DNA of 63,410 nt, taken from positions 1-63,410 of the forward strand of contig PYST01000223.1 of assembly GCA_003049485.1 (NCBI GenBank), given 5' to 3'. Within the stretch, counting starts at the first letter, position 1, and every line of letters starts with the position of its first letter. The notes beneath the pieces were generated by a model, which did no database searches, was not told where the DNA came from, and saw only the letters and a program-made list of their open reading frames with translations. The translations under genes were made by a program, and so were the position numbers. Positions 9,562 through 19,470 of this stretch are shown here, one piece after another. Source of the DNA: Ophioceras dolichostomum (Eukaryota; Ascomycota; Sordariomycetes; Magnaporthales; Ophioceraceae).

Positions 9562-11793
9562 ATGGATGACGCGAGCAGCCTTATCTCGGACCTGCTGCGG
9601 AAGCTGGCCGAGCTGGACGACAAAGTGTCAGCGTACCGAACGGACATGGCCGCCGAGTTCAAGAGGTATTCTGACGATCTCCTGCGCGACGTGCCTGAGA
9701 ACGTCACCGACGAGGTCAACCGCGCCGTCGCCGCGTCAATGTCTAGGTTTCCTTCACTGTACCCCGCCGCCGACGCCGGCCATGAGGAGCCCGAGTCGCC
9801 CGCGATTGACCGCCGACTATGGGACGGCAAAAGCCCATCGCCCCCTCCAGTCTTGCACCACACTTCAGGAATTCCTACAGGCTCGCCGGTCGGTACTGAA
9901 GGCAGCAGCAGTGCCGGGTCCGGAACATCCCCACGCGCCCTCGGTATCAGTCTAAAGGACAAGCCTCGCGACCCCCACGAGCGCGAGAAGGAGTTCCATG
10001 GCGTCTTCACCCCGAGCTACCTACCCCTCCTGGACGGCTCCGACCGGCCACCCGTACAATCGCCGCCGGCCACTCCCACCCGGCCGTCCGCCTCCGCCTC
10101 CCTCGACATCCAACGACCGCACAATGCCGACGGCCTTGAACCGCCGTATTCGGCAAGCGCCAGTGCCAGCGACAGCGGGGTAATAGGGAGGACGGAAATG
10201 GTGCCTAAGTTCCCTCCAGTTCGACGTTTCACAGACCCGCCAGCGGACTCGAGCTCCGGTGAAATCAGGGTGCGCCGCCGAAGCGCTCTGCGCAGGTCAT
10301 CCAGCTCCTCAAACAAAACGAGCCCGGGATCGCGACGGGTGCGTTTCGATTTCGAGGGCGAAGAGGTGCTGCCCACGTCTCCACTGCAGGCAACAGCGAT
10401 AACAGAAGGTGTTGTTCTGCCACCACCAGCCATGAAAATGACGACAACGTCATCATCGTCAGTGACCGTGCCCGAACCAGCCTCGTCTGCACCTGGGGCG
10501 GTCTATGACTCACCCCAGCCGCACAAATCACCTCAAAAGTCACCTCAAAAGGCCACATTTCCGGCCTCGCTACTGGATGACGACGACGACGAGTATTCAC
10601 CGCCGCCGAAAAAGGTGTCTTCGTCGCAGGCGCTTCGTGCTCTGTCCAAATTGCCGCTCGAGGACCCGAGCACGTGGACGGTTGTAAACGCGAGCCCGGA
10701 CCCGGCTGAGCCGTTCCTACGCACCACGCGACCGCCGACTCAGCCGCCACCAATCGTCCCCACAAAAAACATGGCCCTCAGCATCCCTTCGCCGCCCGAC
10801 GTGGAAGAGTTCCAGAACCAGCCGATTTCCTCTTCTTCCGCAGCGCAGGGCATTTTGGGCTCGCCACTGCAGGACCTCGAAGAATACGACGACGACGGCA
10901 GCGCAGACGACGACGACTACATTTCCATGTCGCTGAAGCCTACACGGAAGAAATCAATCTCTCCGGTGTCGCGGTCTCCGATGCCGGCCGCCATTTCGAC
11001 CCCAGAGGCGCCGATTGTTACTGCTGCTGGTCCTGCGACTGCTACCACTTCCACCACCGCTGTGGCCGTTAATCACACGACGCCCAGCCCAGTGGCCAGC
11101 AGCCTGGATCAGGGCGACAGTAAGCAATCGGCAAATGAGGCGGACTTGGCCACACCAACACCAGCAACATCAACGGCGAAGAACATAAACGGAAAGCCAG
11201 TCAAGCCGCAAAAACAAACCACCAAAGTTGAACTACCGAAACGGACCTCCGATGATGACGACGACGAGCTGTTTGATTTCGACGAGGACGCTGGCGACGT
11301 GAAGGCCGACCGCAAGACCAAACCCTACCTCGAGGTGGAGGAGGAAGTCGAGTTGGACGATGCAGCAGACACGTCCTCGTCAGCGCTGAACCCCGACAGC
11401 GGCCGGCCGATCGGCGCCCCCGCCGCCGCCCACCACCAGTCGACCAGCCCATCTACCTCTGGTTCCGGTGCCGCGCCGCCGGTGGCCTCGGTCGGGTCGT
11501 ACAAGGGCCGGCACATCTCGTTCGACATCGTCAAGGACGCCGGCGTGCTGCAGAAGGCGCAGGAGCTGGGCAACTTCAAGTCGTTCGTGGGCAGCGTCGA
11601 CGGCCGCAGCGGCGTCGACACGGTGGACCCCAGCAGCTGGCGCGGCAGCACGATCCTGCGAGAGGTGTTCTCCGGCACGCCGCGAAGCCTGACCGAGCGC
11701 ATGATCCTCGAGGAGCTGGCTGAGGAGGACGAGGACGGCACGGCGGCTCCGTCGTCGTCGGCGGCTGCGGCTGCTGCTGCTGCTGTTCAGTAG
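9562..11793 (+). CDS. Large intrinsically disordered protein with conserved-looking ends, function unknown
   Basis: A single exon of 743 residues. The N-terminal about 65 residues (MDDASSLISDLLRKLAELDDK onward) look helical and may form a coiled coil. The middle is Ser/Pro/Thr-rich with several acidic clusters (DDDDDE, EEYDDDGSADDDDY, DDDDDELFDFDEDA) and one ordered-looking patch, QALRALSKLPLEDPSTW. A compact segment near the C-terminus (RHISFDIVKDAGVLQKAQ, NFKSFVGSV, TVDPSSWRGSTILREVF) looks folded, followed by an acidic and Ala-rich tail. The frame is open to an ATG at 9481, but 9562 starts the ordered helix and is preferred. No known domain is recognised. The composition would fit a scaffold or nuclear/cytoskeletal linker, which is inference only. 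Confidence 0.75.
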   Translation: MDDASSLISDLLRKLAELDDKVSAYRTDMAAEFKRYSDDLLRDVPENVTDEVNRAVAASMSRFPSLYPAADAGHEEPESPAIDRRLWDGKSPSPPPVLHHTSGIPTGSPVGTEGSSSAGSGTSPRALGISLKDKPRDPHEREKEFHGVFTPSYLPLLDGSDRPPVQSPPATPTRPSASASLDIQRPHNADGLEPPYSASASASDSGVIGRTEMVPKFPPVRRFTDPPADSSSGEIRVRRRSALRRSSSSSNKTSPGSRRVRFDFEGEEVLPTSPLQATAITEGVVLPPPAMKMTTTSSSSVTVPEPASSAPGAVYDSPQPHKSPQKSPQKATFPASLLDDDDDEYSPPPKKVSSSQALRALSKLPLEDPSTWTVVNASPDPAEPFLRTTRPPTQPPPIVPTKNMALSIPSPPDVEEFQNQPISSSSAAQGILGSPLQDLEEYDDDGSADDDDYISMSLKPTRKKSISPVSRSPMPAAISTPEAPIVTAAGPATATTSTTAVAVNHTTPSPVASSLDQGDSKQSANEADLATPTPATSTAKNINGKPVKPQKQTTKVELPKRTSDDDDDELFDFDEDAGDVKADRKTKPYLEVEEEVELDDAADTSSSALNPDSGRPIGAPAAAHHQSTSPSTSGSGAAPPVASVGSYKGRHISFDIVKDAGVLQKAQELGNFKSFVGSVDGRSGVDTVDPSSWRGSTILREVFSGTPRSLTERMILEELAEEDEDGTAAPSSSAAAAAAAAVQ

Positions 11794-13809
11794 ACTGCGG
11801 CATTCTGTCCTGTCTGTCAATCTTTGCTAGACCTGCCTATCTCATACGACTCGCCCAACTCGCGTGTTCACGTCGACGACATAATCACCCAATAACCCCT
11901 AATGGTCACTTTCCTGTTTGCGTTTTCCGTCTTCCCCCTCGCCCACACCACCGAACGCCCTCGTCAGAGATGCACCTGCCTGCCCTTTGAAACTGGTGCA
12001 TCAAAACTACCGGGGAGGGACCCCAGACCGACAGACGTCGGGGGGGAACCAGCCATCCCTTGTCACTTCCCATTCGCCGCAAATCAGATCACCGAAAAAA
12101 AACACGCGTTGCTTCCTTCTTTTCGTTTGTCTCCCGATAATCATAGATGCTCTATAAAAGTGGGCGCATGTGTCTCCTTCCATCGAACTCCGGTTTCCCA
12201 TACTATATTGGCACCTACATTCTCGGAGTCCGATAATAATATAATTGCCGGGCGTTATTTTTTGCGTTTCATTTTCCCCTCTTCTTTCCTTATTTTCTCC
12301 CTTTGCTTCTGTCATTTGCATGGGTCGGTGCGTTTTCGTTCATTTCTTTCCCTTATTTTTTTCTCGTCTTTCCCCGAAAGTGTGGTACAGGTTGGGGTCA
12401 GGTCAGGTCAGGTCAGGTCAAGGAAACAGCTGAGAGCTGGGAGGGAGGGAGAGAGGGAGCATCTTTTTCATTTCTTGGTTGGGCAAATATTACCGGATTT
12501 GGTGGGGGTGGTTTTCGACTTACTACGACGTAGTGTGCGGATTGTGGTTGCGGCTGATCATCATCGGTTAAGGAGAAGGGAGGCTGTCGCTTCTTTTCTC
12601 TCTCCCCCAGAGGCAAGACCACCGAGCCTGAAGAAAACACAAAATACCTTATTACCTAGTAGTAGTAGCCTGTACAATACCTGTTCGCTGTAATGCGATA
12701 TACTATAGCCATGCAAAATTGAGTTGCGCGCAAGACTTGCTAGTGTGCTTGCAGTCGCTGGTTGGAGTGATGCCTGATGATTATGGGGAATCACAGTTGA
12801 TGATTGCGGGGGTTACGCCCGGGAGCAGCCGGGGGAGAATCCCCTTCGGAGGCCACCAGAGATCGTTGTAGTAAATTTTCAACAAAACAGGGAATATCGG
12901 TCGTAAAGTAAGGATCGTGGCCAGTTTCTCTGGCCCATTTCGAGGCGCAGGAACAACAGGAAGAGACTGCGAGGCTGCAAGCTGAAGTGGAGTCAGGTTT
13001 CGAGGAAAGCACCTACTTGACCACATGGTGATTCCCACAGCGCCCCGCTATCATTGTTGAGGCGCGGCTGCAGCTGGGTTAGTGGGGTGCCGCACCTGCA
13101 GCACCTGCCCAACTTTGCCGGGACGACTAATCGCGGCCGCCACCACAGGTCAGGGTCTGGGCCGCTGGCCTGTTCCGTACCTAAATTCAGACCCCTCTCA
13201 CACAAGTCCCAACACCGTACATGCACCGAAGCAACGACCCGAAGCGGCCTCGAAAAGCAGCCTGACGGCCCGTAAGAGACCGTCGTTTTAATTGTTGGCC
13301 AGCTTATTGCTCTTGTCATTCTCTCTCTTTTTCTCCATCTCCTCGTCCTCCATTTCTTTCCGCTCGACACCATCTCAGCTCATCGATCGGTGCCACTTCC
13401 TGCTCTATTACGACGGCTCTACCCGCCCGACGAACCCCATCCATCAAAGGGAGGGAGCTCTGACGACGACGATACCTGCTACTATCCTTCTGCCTAGCTG
13501 CTTCTTTGTGTCTTCAACCGCAGCCATCCGGAGCGCTTTTCCGCTCTCTCGACAAAACCCGCAGATCCTGCATCGCACAAAGATCTCGCGCCAATAACGA
13601 CGGCGTCTCACGGGTCTGGGTCTCCCACCCAGAGAGATCTACTGTCGCGCACCATCACCTGCGGCGCCGTCCTCTTCGGTTCGACCCCGAGTCGTCGCCG
13701 CGCTCTGGTGCAACTGCCGCAGCCGCCGCCAGTCCCGCGCTATTGCATCTACCCCGCTACAACCGGGAGTGAGGAGTTAGACCGGCTGGTAAAGGAATCT
13801 GCAAACATC
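11794..13809. other. Long intergenic region with the Pho85 leader
   Basis: About 2 kb. The segment after 11793 is the likely 3' end of the disordered-protein gene. A (GGTCA)5 tandem occurs at 12396-12420. The part from about 13280 to 13800 is CT-rich and looks like a long 5' leader of the kinase gene. The frame is open from 13708, but the sequence before ATG 13810 does not resemble the Pho85 family. No other gene is seen. Confidence 0.55.
12396..12420 (+). repeat. (GGTCA)5 short tandem repeat
   Basis: Five perfect head-to-tail copies of GGTCA lie in non-coding DNA between two plus-strand genes. It could be a neutral microsatellite. GGTCA also resembles half-sites of some zinc-cluster or nuclear-receptor-type regulators, but no binding claim can be made from sequence alone. 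Confidence 0.9.
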
Positions 13810-14995
13810 ATGGACGGGAAGAGGCATTTGAACTCCTTCCAACAGCTGGAGAAGCTGGGAGAGGGGACGTACGCTACGGTTAGTTGCGCTTCGCTCGGCT
13901 CCCTCTCTATCCTATCCCCTCGTCGCACTCACATGAAGCTTGATTCGCTGACCACAAAGGGACCTTCGTTTCGGTCAAACTTCCTCCCCCCGCACACAGG
14001 TGTACAAGGGCCGCAACCGACACACGGGCGAGCTGGTTGCGCTGAAGGAGATCCACCTGGACTCGGAAGAGGGCACGCCCTCGACGGCGATCCGCGAGAT
14101 ATCGCTCATGAAGGAGCTCAAGCACGAGAACATCGTCGCGCTCCACGATGTTATTCATACCGAGAATAAGCTGATGCTCGTATTTGAACACATGGACGGT
14201 GACCTTAAGAAGTACATGGACGCCAACGGAGACAGGGGGGCTCTGAAGCCAATGCAGATCAAGTCCTTCATGTACCAGCTCCTAAAGGGCATCGACTTCT
14301 GCCACCAGAACCGCGTCCTCCACCGCGACCTCAAGCCCCAGAACCTGCTGATCAACGGCAAGGGCGCGCTCAAGCTCGGCGACTTCGGACTCGCGCGCGC
14401 GTTCGGCATACCCGTCAACACCTTCTCTAACGAGGTCGTGACGCTGTGGTACCGCGCGCCCGACGTCCTCCTCGGCAGCAGGACGTACAGCACCAGCATC
14501 GACATCTGGTCGGCGGGGTGCATCATGGCCGAGATGTTCACGGGCAGGCCCCTCTTCCCGGGGACCACGAACGAGGACCAGATCATCAGGATCTTCCGCA
14601 TCATGGGCACCCCCACCGAGAGGACCTGGCCGGGCATCTCGCAGTTCCCCGAGTACAAGCCCAACTTCCACATGTACGCCACCCAGGACCTGCGCCAGAT
14701 CCTGCCCCAGATCGACCCGGACGGCATCGACCTGCTGCAGCGCATGCTGCAGTGCCGCCCTGAGATGCGCGTCAGCGCCCACGAGGCGCTGAAGCACCGC
14801 TGGTTTTACGACCTGATCATGCAGCACAACCCTGCCCAGGCGCAGGGGCAGCTGTCGCCGCAGGCTCAGGCTCAAGCTCAGGCCCAGGCTCAGGCTCAAG
14901 CCCAGGCTCAGGCAGTTCAGGCCCAGGCTCAGCAGCAGCAGCAGCAGCAGCAGGCTGCTGGTTACGTCGCCCAACCCTACGGGGCCAACTATTAG
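13810..14995 (+). CDS. pho85: Cyclin-dependent kinase Pho85 (CDK5-like)
   Basis: Two exons, 13810-13878 and 14000-14995, joined in phase 0 across a 121-nt intron that splits the Gly loop (GEGTYAT|V). The product is 354 residues. Catalytic Lys39 sits in VALKE, and the cyclin-binding helix is PSTAIRE at 50-56, the Pho85/CDK5 form rather than the PSTAIRE context of Cdk1. HRDLKPQN has its Asp at 133, DFGLARAFG lies near 151, and WYRAPDVLLGS follows the activation loop, which carries Ser (NTFSNEVVT) where Cdk1 has the activating Thr, as in Pho85. In yeasts Pho85 controls phosphate signalling, glycogen metabolism and the cell cycle. The C-terminus carries a Gln/Ala tail, about 305-345, of (AQ)n followed by polyQ, longer than the family core requires. 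Confidence 0.95.
14868..14953 (+). repeat. CAGGCT/CAG repeat encoding the Pho85 (AQ)n-polyQ tail
   Basis: The hexamer CAGGCT, with CAAGCT and CAGGCC variants, repeats about ten times and runs into (CAG)8 within the last 50 codons of the kinase gene. Both repeats keep the reading frame, so length change would alter the tail without frameshift. Confidence 0.85.
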
Positions 14996-16066
14996 AGGTA
15001 GAGCGCCAGCTCAGAACAGTGCTCATGCGTTGCAGGCCGTTTGTCAACTGCTTCGGCCCTGCTTGTCGAGGGATGGGTGATAAATACCCAGGTACATTTA
15101 AGACGATCGAACCAGAGCGAGAGATAGACCGGCGTGTGCGTGTCTGTCCTGGGAAGCGTAGTAAGAGATGGAAGAAAAAAAGAATGGGAAAGAGAAGACT
15201 CTTTGAGTTTATAGTTGACAGCTCGGGATTGCAAACGGCGCTGCTTTTTCTTTTTCTTCCTCAGTTCGCTTTCAGTGGTTTTTCTTGGTGCACGCGTGTG
15301 CTTTTTAAACCTTCTTTGCTTGCACCCGTGCAGTTAATTCATACCACCAAGGGACTGATATCAACTTGTTGGAATGGGGGGCGAGGAAGTGTGTTACGCG
15401 ATCGATGGAGGGTGGGAGAGAGAGGAGAGGTACAGGACAGACGAGCTCGGATAACGGCATGACAGACAGATAGACAGACAGCCGGGGTCTGCGGAGGATG
15501 CTGTTGCCACCCTGTTGGGTGGGTGGGTTGTCTGTTTTATGGAAGAATTGCTTTGCGTTATCGTTTTCCCTTTTATTTTCAGACTCCTGTCTTTCTCTTT
15601 TGACTTGTTTTGTTTCCTTTTTTTTTCTTTTTTTTTTTTTTTTGCTAGCAAGCATAGACGGGCGGCCGGGTGGCTGGCGGGGGGTTTCATCACGGCAAGT
15701 GAATGTTTTTATATTGCTTCGGGTATAGGACACAAACGTACTCTTTTTGCATTGTGCTCACCAACGCATTCAGCGGACTTACTTGTTTGGTCAGAAGAGA
15801 AGAATAGGTATGCGTAATACGATGGTTTTGCTTGCCCTCCTGTCTCCTCTCTGGTCCCTAATGTTTCGAGTCTGATATACTCGGAAAGGGGGGCTTCTAG
15901 CACCAGCCCGACAAGTTTGCAGTTGGGGTTAACTTCTTGACCCTTAAGCATGATAGGAGACAACGCGCGCATTACGACCGTGCGTGATGATTGCCATTTA
16001 TATACCATCTTCAGGTGACAGAACTGAAGTGCTAGATTTAGAAAGCCAACATCCGTGGCTACAAAC
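14996..16066. other. Convergent intergenic region between Pho85 and Aurora kinase genes
   Basis: Both flanking genes end here, so the stretch should hold two 3' untranslated regions. It contains a T-rich tract at 15618-15643 (interrupted by one C) and CT-rich DNA around it. No gene is seen; open frames in it are low complexity. Confidence 0.6.
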
Positions 16067-17444
16067 CTAACCATCGCCGCTCTTCTTATCACCAATAGTG
16101 GACGATGGCCTCAGTTGGCTCTGTTCCTCACGCTTCCCCTTTTGCAGCTGCTTCCGACAGTGTTCAAGAATCCAAGGGTGATCTTGGACCTCATCTAAAG
16201 GTAGCCTCTTGTCGGGATCAACAACAAGTAGCTTTTATTATGCGACAAGTCCTTGTTAATACTTGATGCTCCTACTCCTGCTCGAGGGAGCCAGACCAGG
16301 GGCAAGTTCCAGTCCAGTGTGATACGAGGGAAGACTTACCTGTAAAATGAGGTCCTTCGCCTCCGGGCTAACATAACTGGGCACATTCATGTCCCGCCTC
16401 ACGATCCTCCTATGCGTCATCGCAGGCGTGTCCTCGAACGGCGCCTCGCCCGTCACCAGCTCGTACGTCAGCACCCCCAAAGCCCACAGGTCGACGCGCT
16501 TGTCGTACGTCCTGTCCGCGTTACGCGGCTGGATCATCTCCGGAGGGAGGTAGTCCAGCGTCCCGCAGAACGTCTTCCGGCGGTCCCCGGGCGCGTGCAC
16601 GCTCCAGCCGAAGTCGGAGATCTTGATCTCCCCGAACACGCCCACCAGCAGGTTCTCGGGCTTGATGTCCCGGTGGATGACGTGCTTGCGGTGTAAGTAG
16701 GCCAGGGCGCCCGCGATCTGTGAGATGTACTGCGCGGCCTTCCATTCGGGAAAGCGTTTTTCTTTCTGCAGGTGTTTGAAGAGCTCGCCTTTGCCCGCGA
16801 ACTCGAGGATGAGGAATATGCGTTTCGTGTCGTGGAAGTGGCCGTACAGCTTTAGTATGTTGGGGTGCCGCAGGTTTCCCTGTATCTCGATCTCCCGCTG
16901 GACCTGCTTCTCGACGCGCCCCTCCTGGATCTCGCTCTTGTGCAGGACCTTGAGCGCGCAGATGAAGCCGTGCTTGCGCTCGCGCGCGAGGTACACCCGG
17001 CCGAACTTGCCCTTGCCGAGCGGCCTGCCGATCTCGAACATGCCCAGGTGGAGGGCCCTGAAGTTGGGCTGCCTCACGAGGGTGGGCGTGATAGCGGCGG
17101 CGGCGGCAGGCTTGGGCTGCTCGGCGCTACTGCTGCGGGATTCATCATTGGGGCTCTTCTCCTTGAGGGCTTGCCTGGATGGTGATGTCAAGGCCTGGCG
17201 GAGAAGCGCGATGGTTTTGTTTGGCTTGTGGTTGTGTGGAGCGACTGTTGCTTGTTTGACAGGCCCGGATAGCGCTGAGGCGAGTTCAATCTGTGTGGGG
17301 GGAGCGTGAGTCCTCTAGCACATGCGTCAAGCGAGTCAAGAGGTTGGTGCCCACCTTGTTTTTCAACTTGTGTATTTGGTTCTCGCCATTCTCATCATTG
17401 ATTGACAAGCACTCAAGGCGTGCTTCGAGAGTAGAATTTGTCAT
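16067..17444 (-). CDS. ipl1: Aurora kinase (Ipl1/Ark1)
   Basis: Three exons on the minus strand: 17444-17355, 17290-16340 and 16231-16067, with phase-0 introns of 64 and 108 nt, giving 401 residues. The kinase domain spans about 114-375: GKGKFGRVY loop, Lys144 in CALKVL, HRDIKPEN (Asp238), DFGWSV (256-261), and an Aurora-type activation loop RRKTFCGTLDYLPPEM with the activating Thr near 270. The last exon supplies LLVVDPDKRLPLDEVQDHPWI, the end of the kinase lobe, and a basic tail. Aurora/Ipl1 is the kinase of the chromosomal passenger complex and corrects kinetochore attachments. The N-terminal about 110 residues are the usual variable extension. Met at 17444 is chosen; one more in-frame ATG lies at 17471. 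A TATAAAAG sequence lies about 45 bases upstream of the start. Confidence 0.94.
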
Positions 17445-17763
17445 GGCTGCGCAACTACGCGTTTGACGCAAAGAAATTATCCCTTTTATAAGGTGTGATT
17501 AAATGGATCGGCCGCTTGACTTATGACCAAACGTAGGTGTGAGAGGGTGCAGAGGTGATAAGAGGGCTCTGCCGCAGAAAGCAAACCACAACCGTGGTTG
17601 GCACAGCAACCACAACCGACTTTGAAGACGTCATAGCTTCAATTCAATTACAAACCTCGCACACCTTTTTTAATTCTTAAACTGCCATTCTATTCAAAAC
17701 CATACAATTTGAGACGACCACAGCTTGCGCACGACCACCACCGGCGTCGTCTAGATAGCAGCC
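17445..17763. promoter_or_regulatory. Divergent promoter between Aurora kinase and the acidic-protein gene
   Basis: 319 bases serve both genes. The near-palindrome CCTTTTATAAGG at about 17482-17493 reads TATAAAAG towards the Aurora gene, close to its start. Two copies of AACCACAACC occur at about 17584-17593 and 17609-17618, with GTGG between them making a short CCAC/GTGG inverted repeat. No factor is assigned. Confidence 0.45.
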
Positions 17764-18924
17764 ATGAGTGCACGTCGCCGAGCCAAGAAAGAGCCTGAAG
17801 GCCTCCCGTCACTATCCGAGCAAGCGAAGCAGAACCCTGAGCGGTTCTTGGCTCAGCATTTCCTTGCCCCGAATGGCAAGCCTGATCGCAACAAGACCCC
17901 AACAGCACTGAGTCTCGTCGGTTTGAGCAGTGACGAGCAGGCAGCCCTTCGATCTGCCGTCAGCGCTGTGCCGGGTCTGAGGACCTGGAGCGAGGTACTC
18001 GTCATCGGCTGGGATAGCAGCTCGACGCCTGAGTCCCAGGTACGATCCGTCGCGCAGACGCAGAAGGCGACGAAGCAGAAGGCGATAGAGCGGAAGGAGC
18101 CGGCCGAGAAGGACGTCGCCACACTCGCCCACGAAGCCTACATGGCAGAACTCCTCGCCCGACCCCGTCCTCCTCCACGTGGCAATAGGAACACAGTACG
18201 GATGCCTCCTGTCCATGGGTCATACATCATCAGCTGCCCCGACATAGAGGACGGGTGGAATCATACCGGCAACCTGACGCTAGACATCAAACTCGACGGT
18301 CCATTCTCTTGGATAGCTTGTTTTCACTTCAATGTGCTTGAGGGCATGATGGCTCTGAACTCGTGCCGGGGGAATACCAACAATCACGTTAGGACGCTTG
18401 AGGGGAAGGCTACTATTTCTGACCGCGAACCAATTCTGGATGATTCATCGAGCGAAGGGTCCGACGAGGCATCCGACGAGGAGGACGCAGAGTCATTCGA
18501 CGAGGAGGACGCAGAGTCTGACGAGGAGGAGGACGCAGAGTCTGACGAGGAGGAGGACGCAGAGCCTGACGATGATGTGAAGCCTGGCCAAAAGCGGAAG
18601 GCCTCAGCCGCTGGACGTGGGCGATCGACGTCGAAGAAAGCCAAAGCAACCACCACCAAGGACGACAGCAGAAGGTACAGCATGGAGTGGCGAGGCCGGG
18701 AGACCGGTACGGGGGAGATACAGCTCTGGGGCAGCAAGCGCGGCTCCGTCAGGTTCCACGGCGAGCACTGCACCACGCTCTCCGGCAAGATGGACATCGC
18801 CTTCATCGGTGCGGGTGTCAGGTTCACAGGCCGCAAAGTCTCGGATGTTCTGAAGCCATTCTCCGACTCCTGGGGGAACTATTCGGAGGCGGCCTATGAG
18901 CGTGAGAGAGTGGGCAGGTGGTGA
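17764..18924 (+). CDS. Acidic-insert protein of unknown function next to the NACHT gene
   Basis: A single exon of 386 residues. Residues 1-145 are basic and helical (MSARRRAKKEPEG at the start). A beta-rich segment around 147-210 (GSYIISCPDIEDGW, LTLDIKLDGPFSW, NVLEGMMAL) seems to continue at about 303-375 (YSMEWRGRETGTGEIQLW, VRFHGEHCTTLSGKMDIAF, GVRFTGRKVS). Between them lies an acidic insertion, about 226-275, made of repeats of DEEDAES, followed by a basic stretch (KRKASAAGRGRSTSKKAK) that could be a nuclear localisation signal. I do not recognise a named domain. It lies 0.55 kb upstream of the NACHT gene on the same strand. Confidence 0.75.
   Translation: MSARRRAKKEPEGLPSLSEQAKQNPERFLAQHFLAPNGKPDRNKTPTALSLVGLSSDEQAALRSAVSAVPGLRTWSEVLVIGWDSSSTPESQVRSVAQTQKATKQKAIERKEPAEKDVATLAHEAYMAELLARPRPPPRGNRNTVRMPPVHGSYIISCPDIEDGWNHTGNLTLDIKLDGPFSWIACFHFNVLEGMMALNSCRGNTNNHVRTLEGKATISDREPILDDSSSEGSDEASDEEDAESFDEEDAESDEEEDAESDEEEDAEPDDDVKPGQKRKASAAGRGRSTSKKAKATTTKDDSRRYSMEWRGRETGTGEIQLWGSKRGSVRFHGEHCTTLSGKMDIAFIGAGVRFTGRKVSDVLKPFSDSWGNYSEAAYERERVGRW
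18484..18570 (+). repeat. In-frame acidic tandem repeat (GACGAGGAGGACGCAGAG units)
   Basis: Four imperfect units of 18-24 bases encode repeated DEEDAES/DEEEDAES motifs inside the unknown acidic protein. All unit lengths are multiples of three, so copy-number change would preserve the frame. Confidence 0.85.
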
Positions 18925-19470
18925 TGAGCTCTGGAAAGAGGGGGTCCCGTGAAGAGAGAAGCCTTTGGTTTGTCGGAACGGGACAGGAATCTCTTGAGAA
19001 GGCAGCGAGCGGGAAACGAAAAAGGTTTCCCAACTTGGAAGAATATATATGTACGATTGGGAATTCAGGATCGTGAGGCAGGTAATTTTTTCCTCAATTT
19101 TTGGGGGGTTCAAAAAATATGATGTTTCCCAGACTCACAGGTTCAGCGCATGTCGGGTCCTTTTCCAGAGCACCTGGGGGGCTCAGATCCCGGTGCGACG
19201 CCGTGGCCTGACGTGTGTCTGGCTCAGGTGCGTGTTGAACCACCAGATGAGTTTGGTGGTCGTCAGCCTCATTGTAGTTGCCTCTTCTGTACTTTTCCTT
19301 CAGCTCTTGCCCCTCCATCGCGTGTCCCTCCCCCCACCTTCCCTCCTCTCGAGTTCCCTCTATTTGACCTTGCCTCGCCTCCTCCCTATCCGATTGCCAT
19401 CCTTCGCCAGTTTCCCAGCCCTCATCTGCCTTTTGTTTCGTTACTCCAGTCGTGTTTGGTTTGGTGCTTA
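18925..19470. promoter_or_regulatory. Region between the acidic-protein gene and the NACHT gene
   Basis: It should contain the terminator of the first gene and the promoter of the second. The last 150 bases are CT-rich (for example CCCTCCCCCCACCTTCCC), as in fungal leaders. The NACHT frame is open upstream to 19150, but the encoded sequence does not resemble the family. Confidence 0.45.

Noticed and set aside
11902..12693. 263-codon open frame (+)
   Set aside because: Low-complexity CT-rich composition, no family features, probably untranslated sequence.
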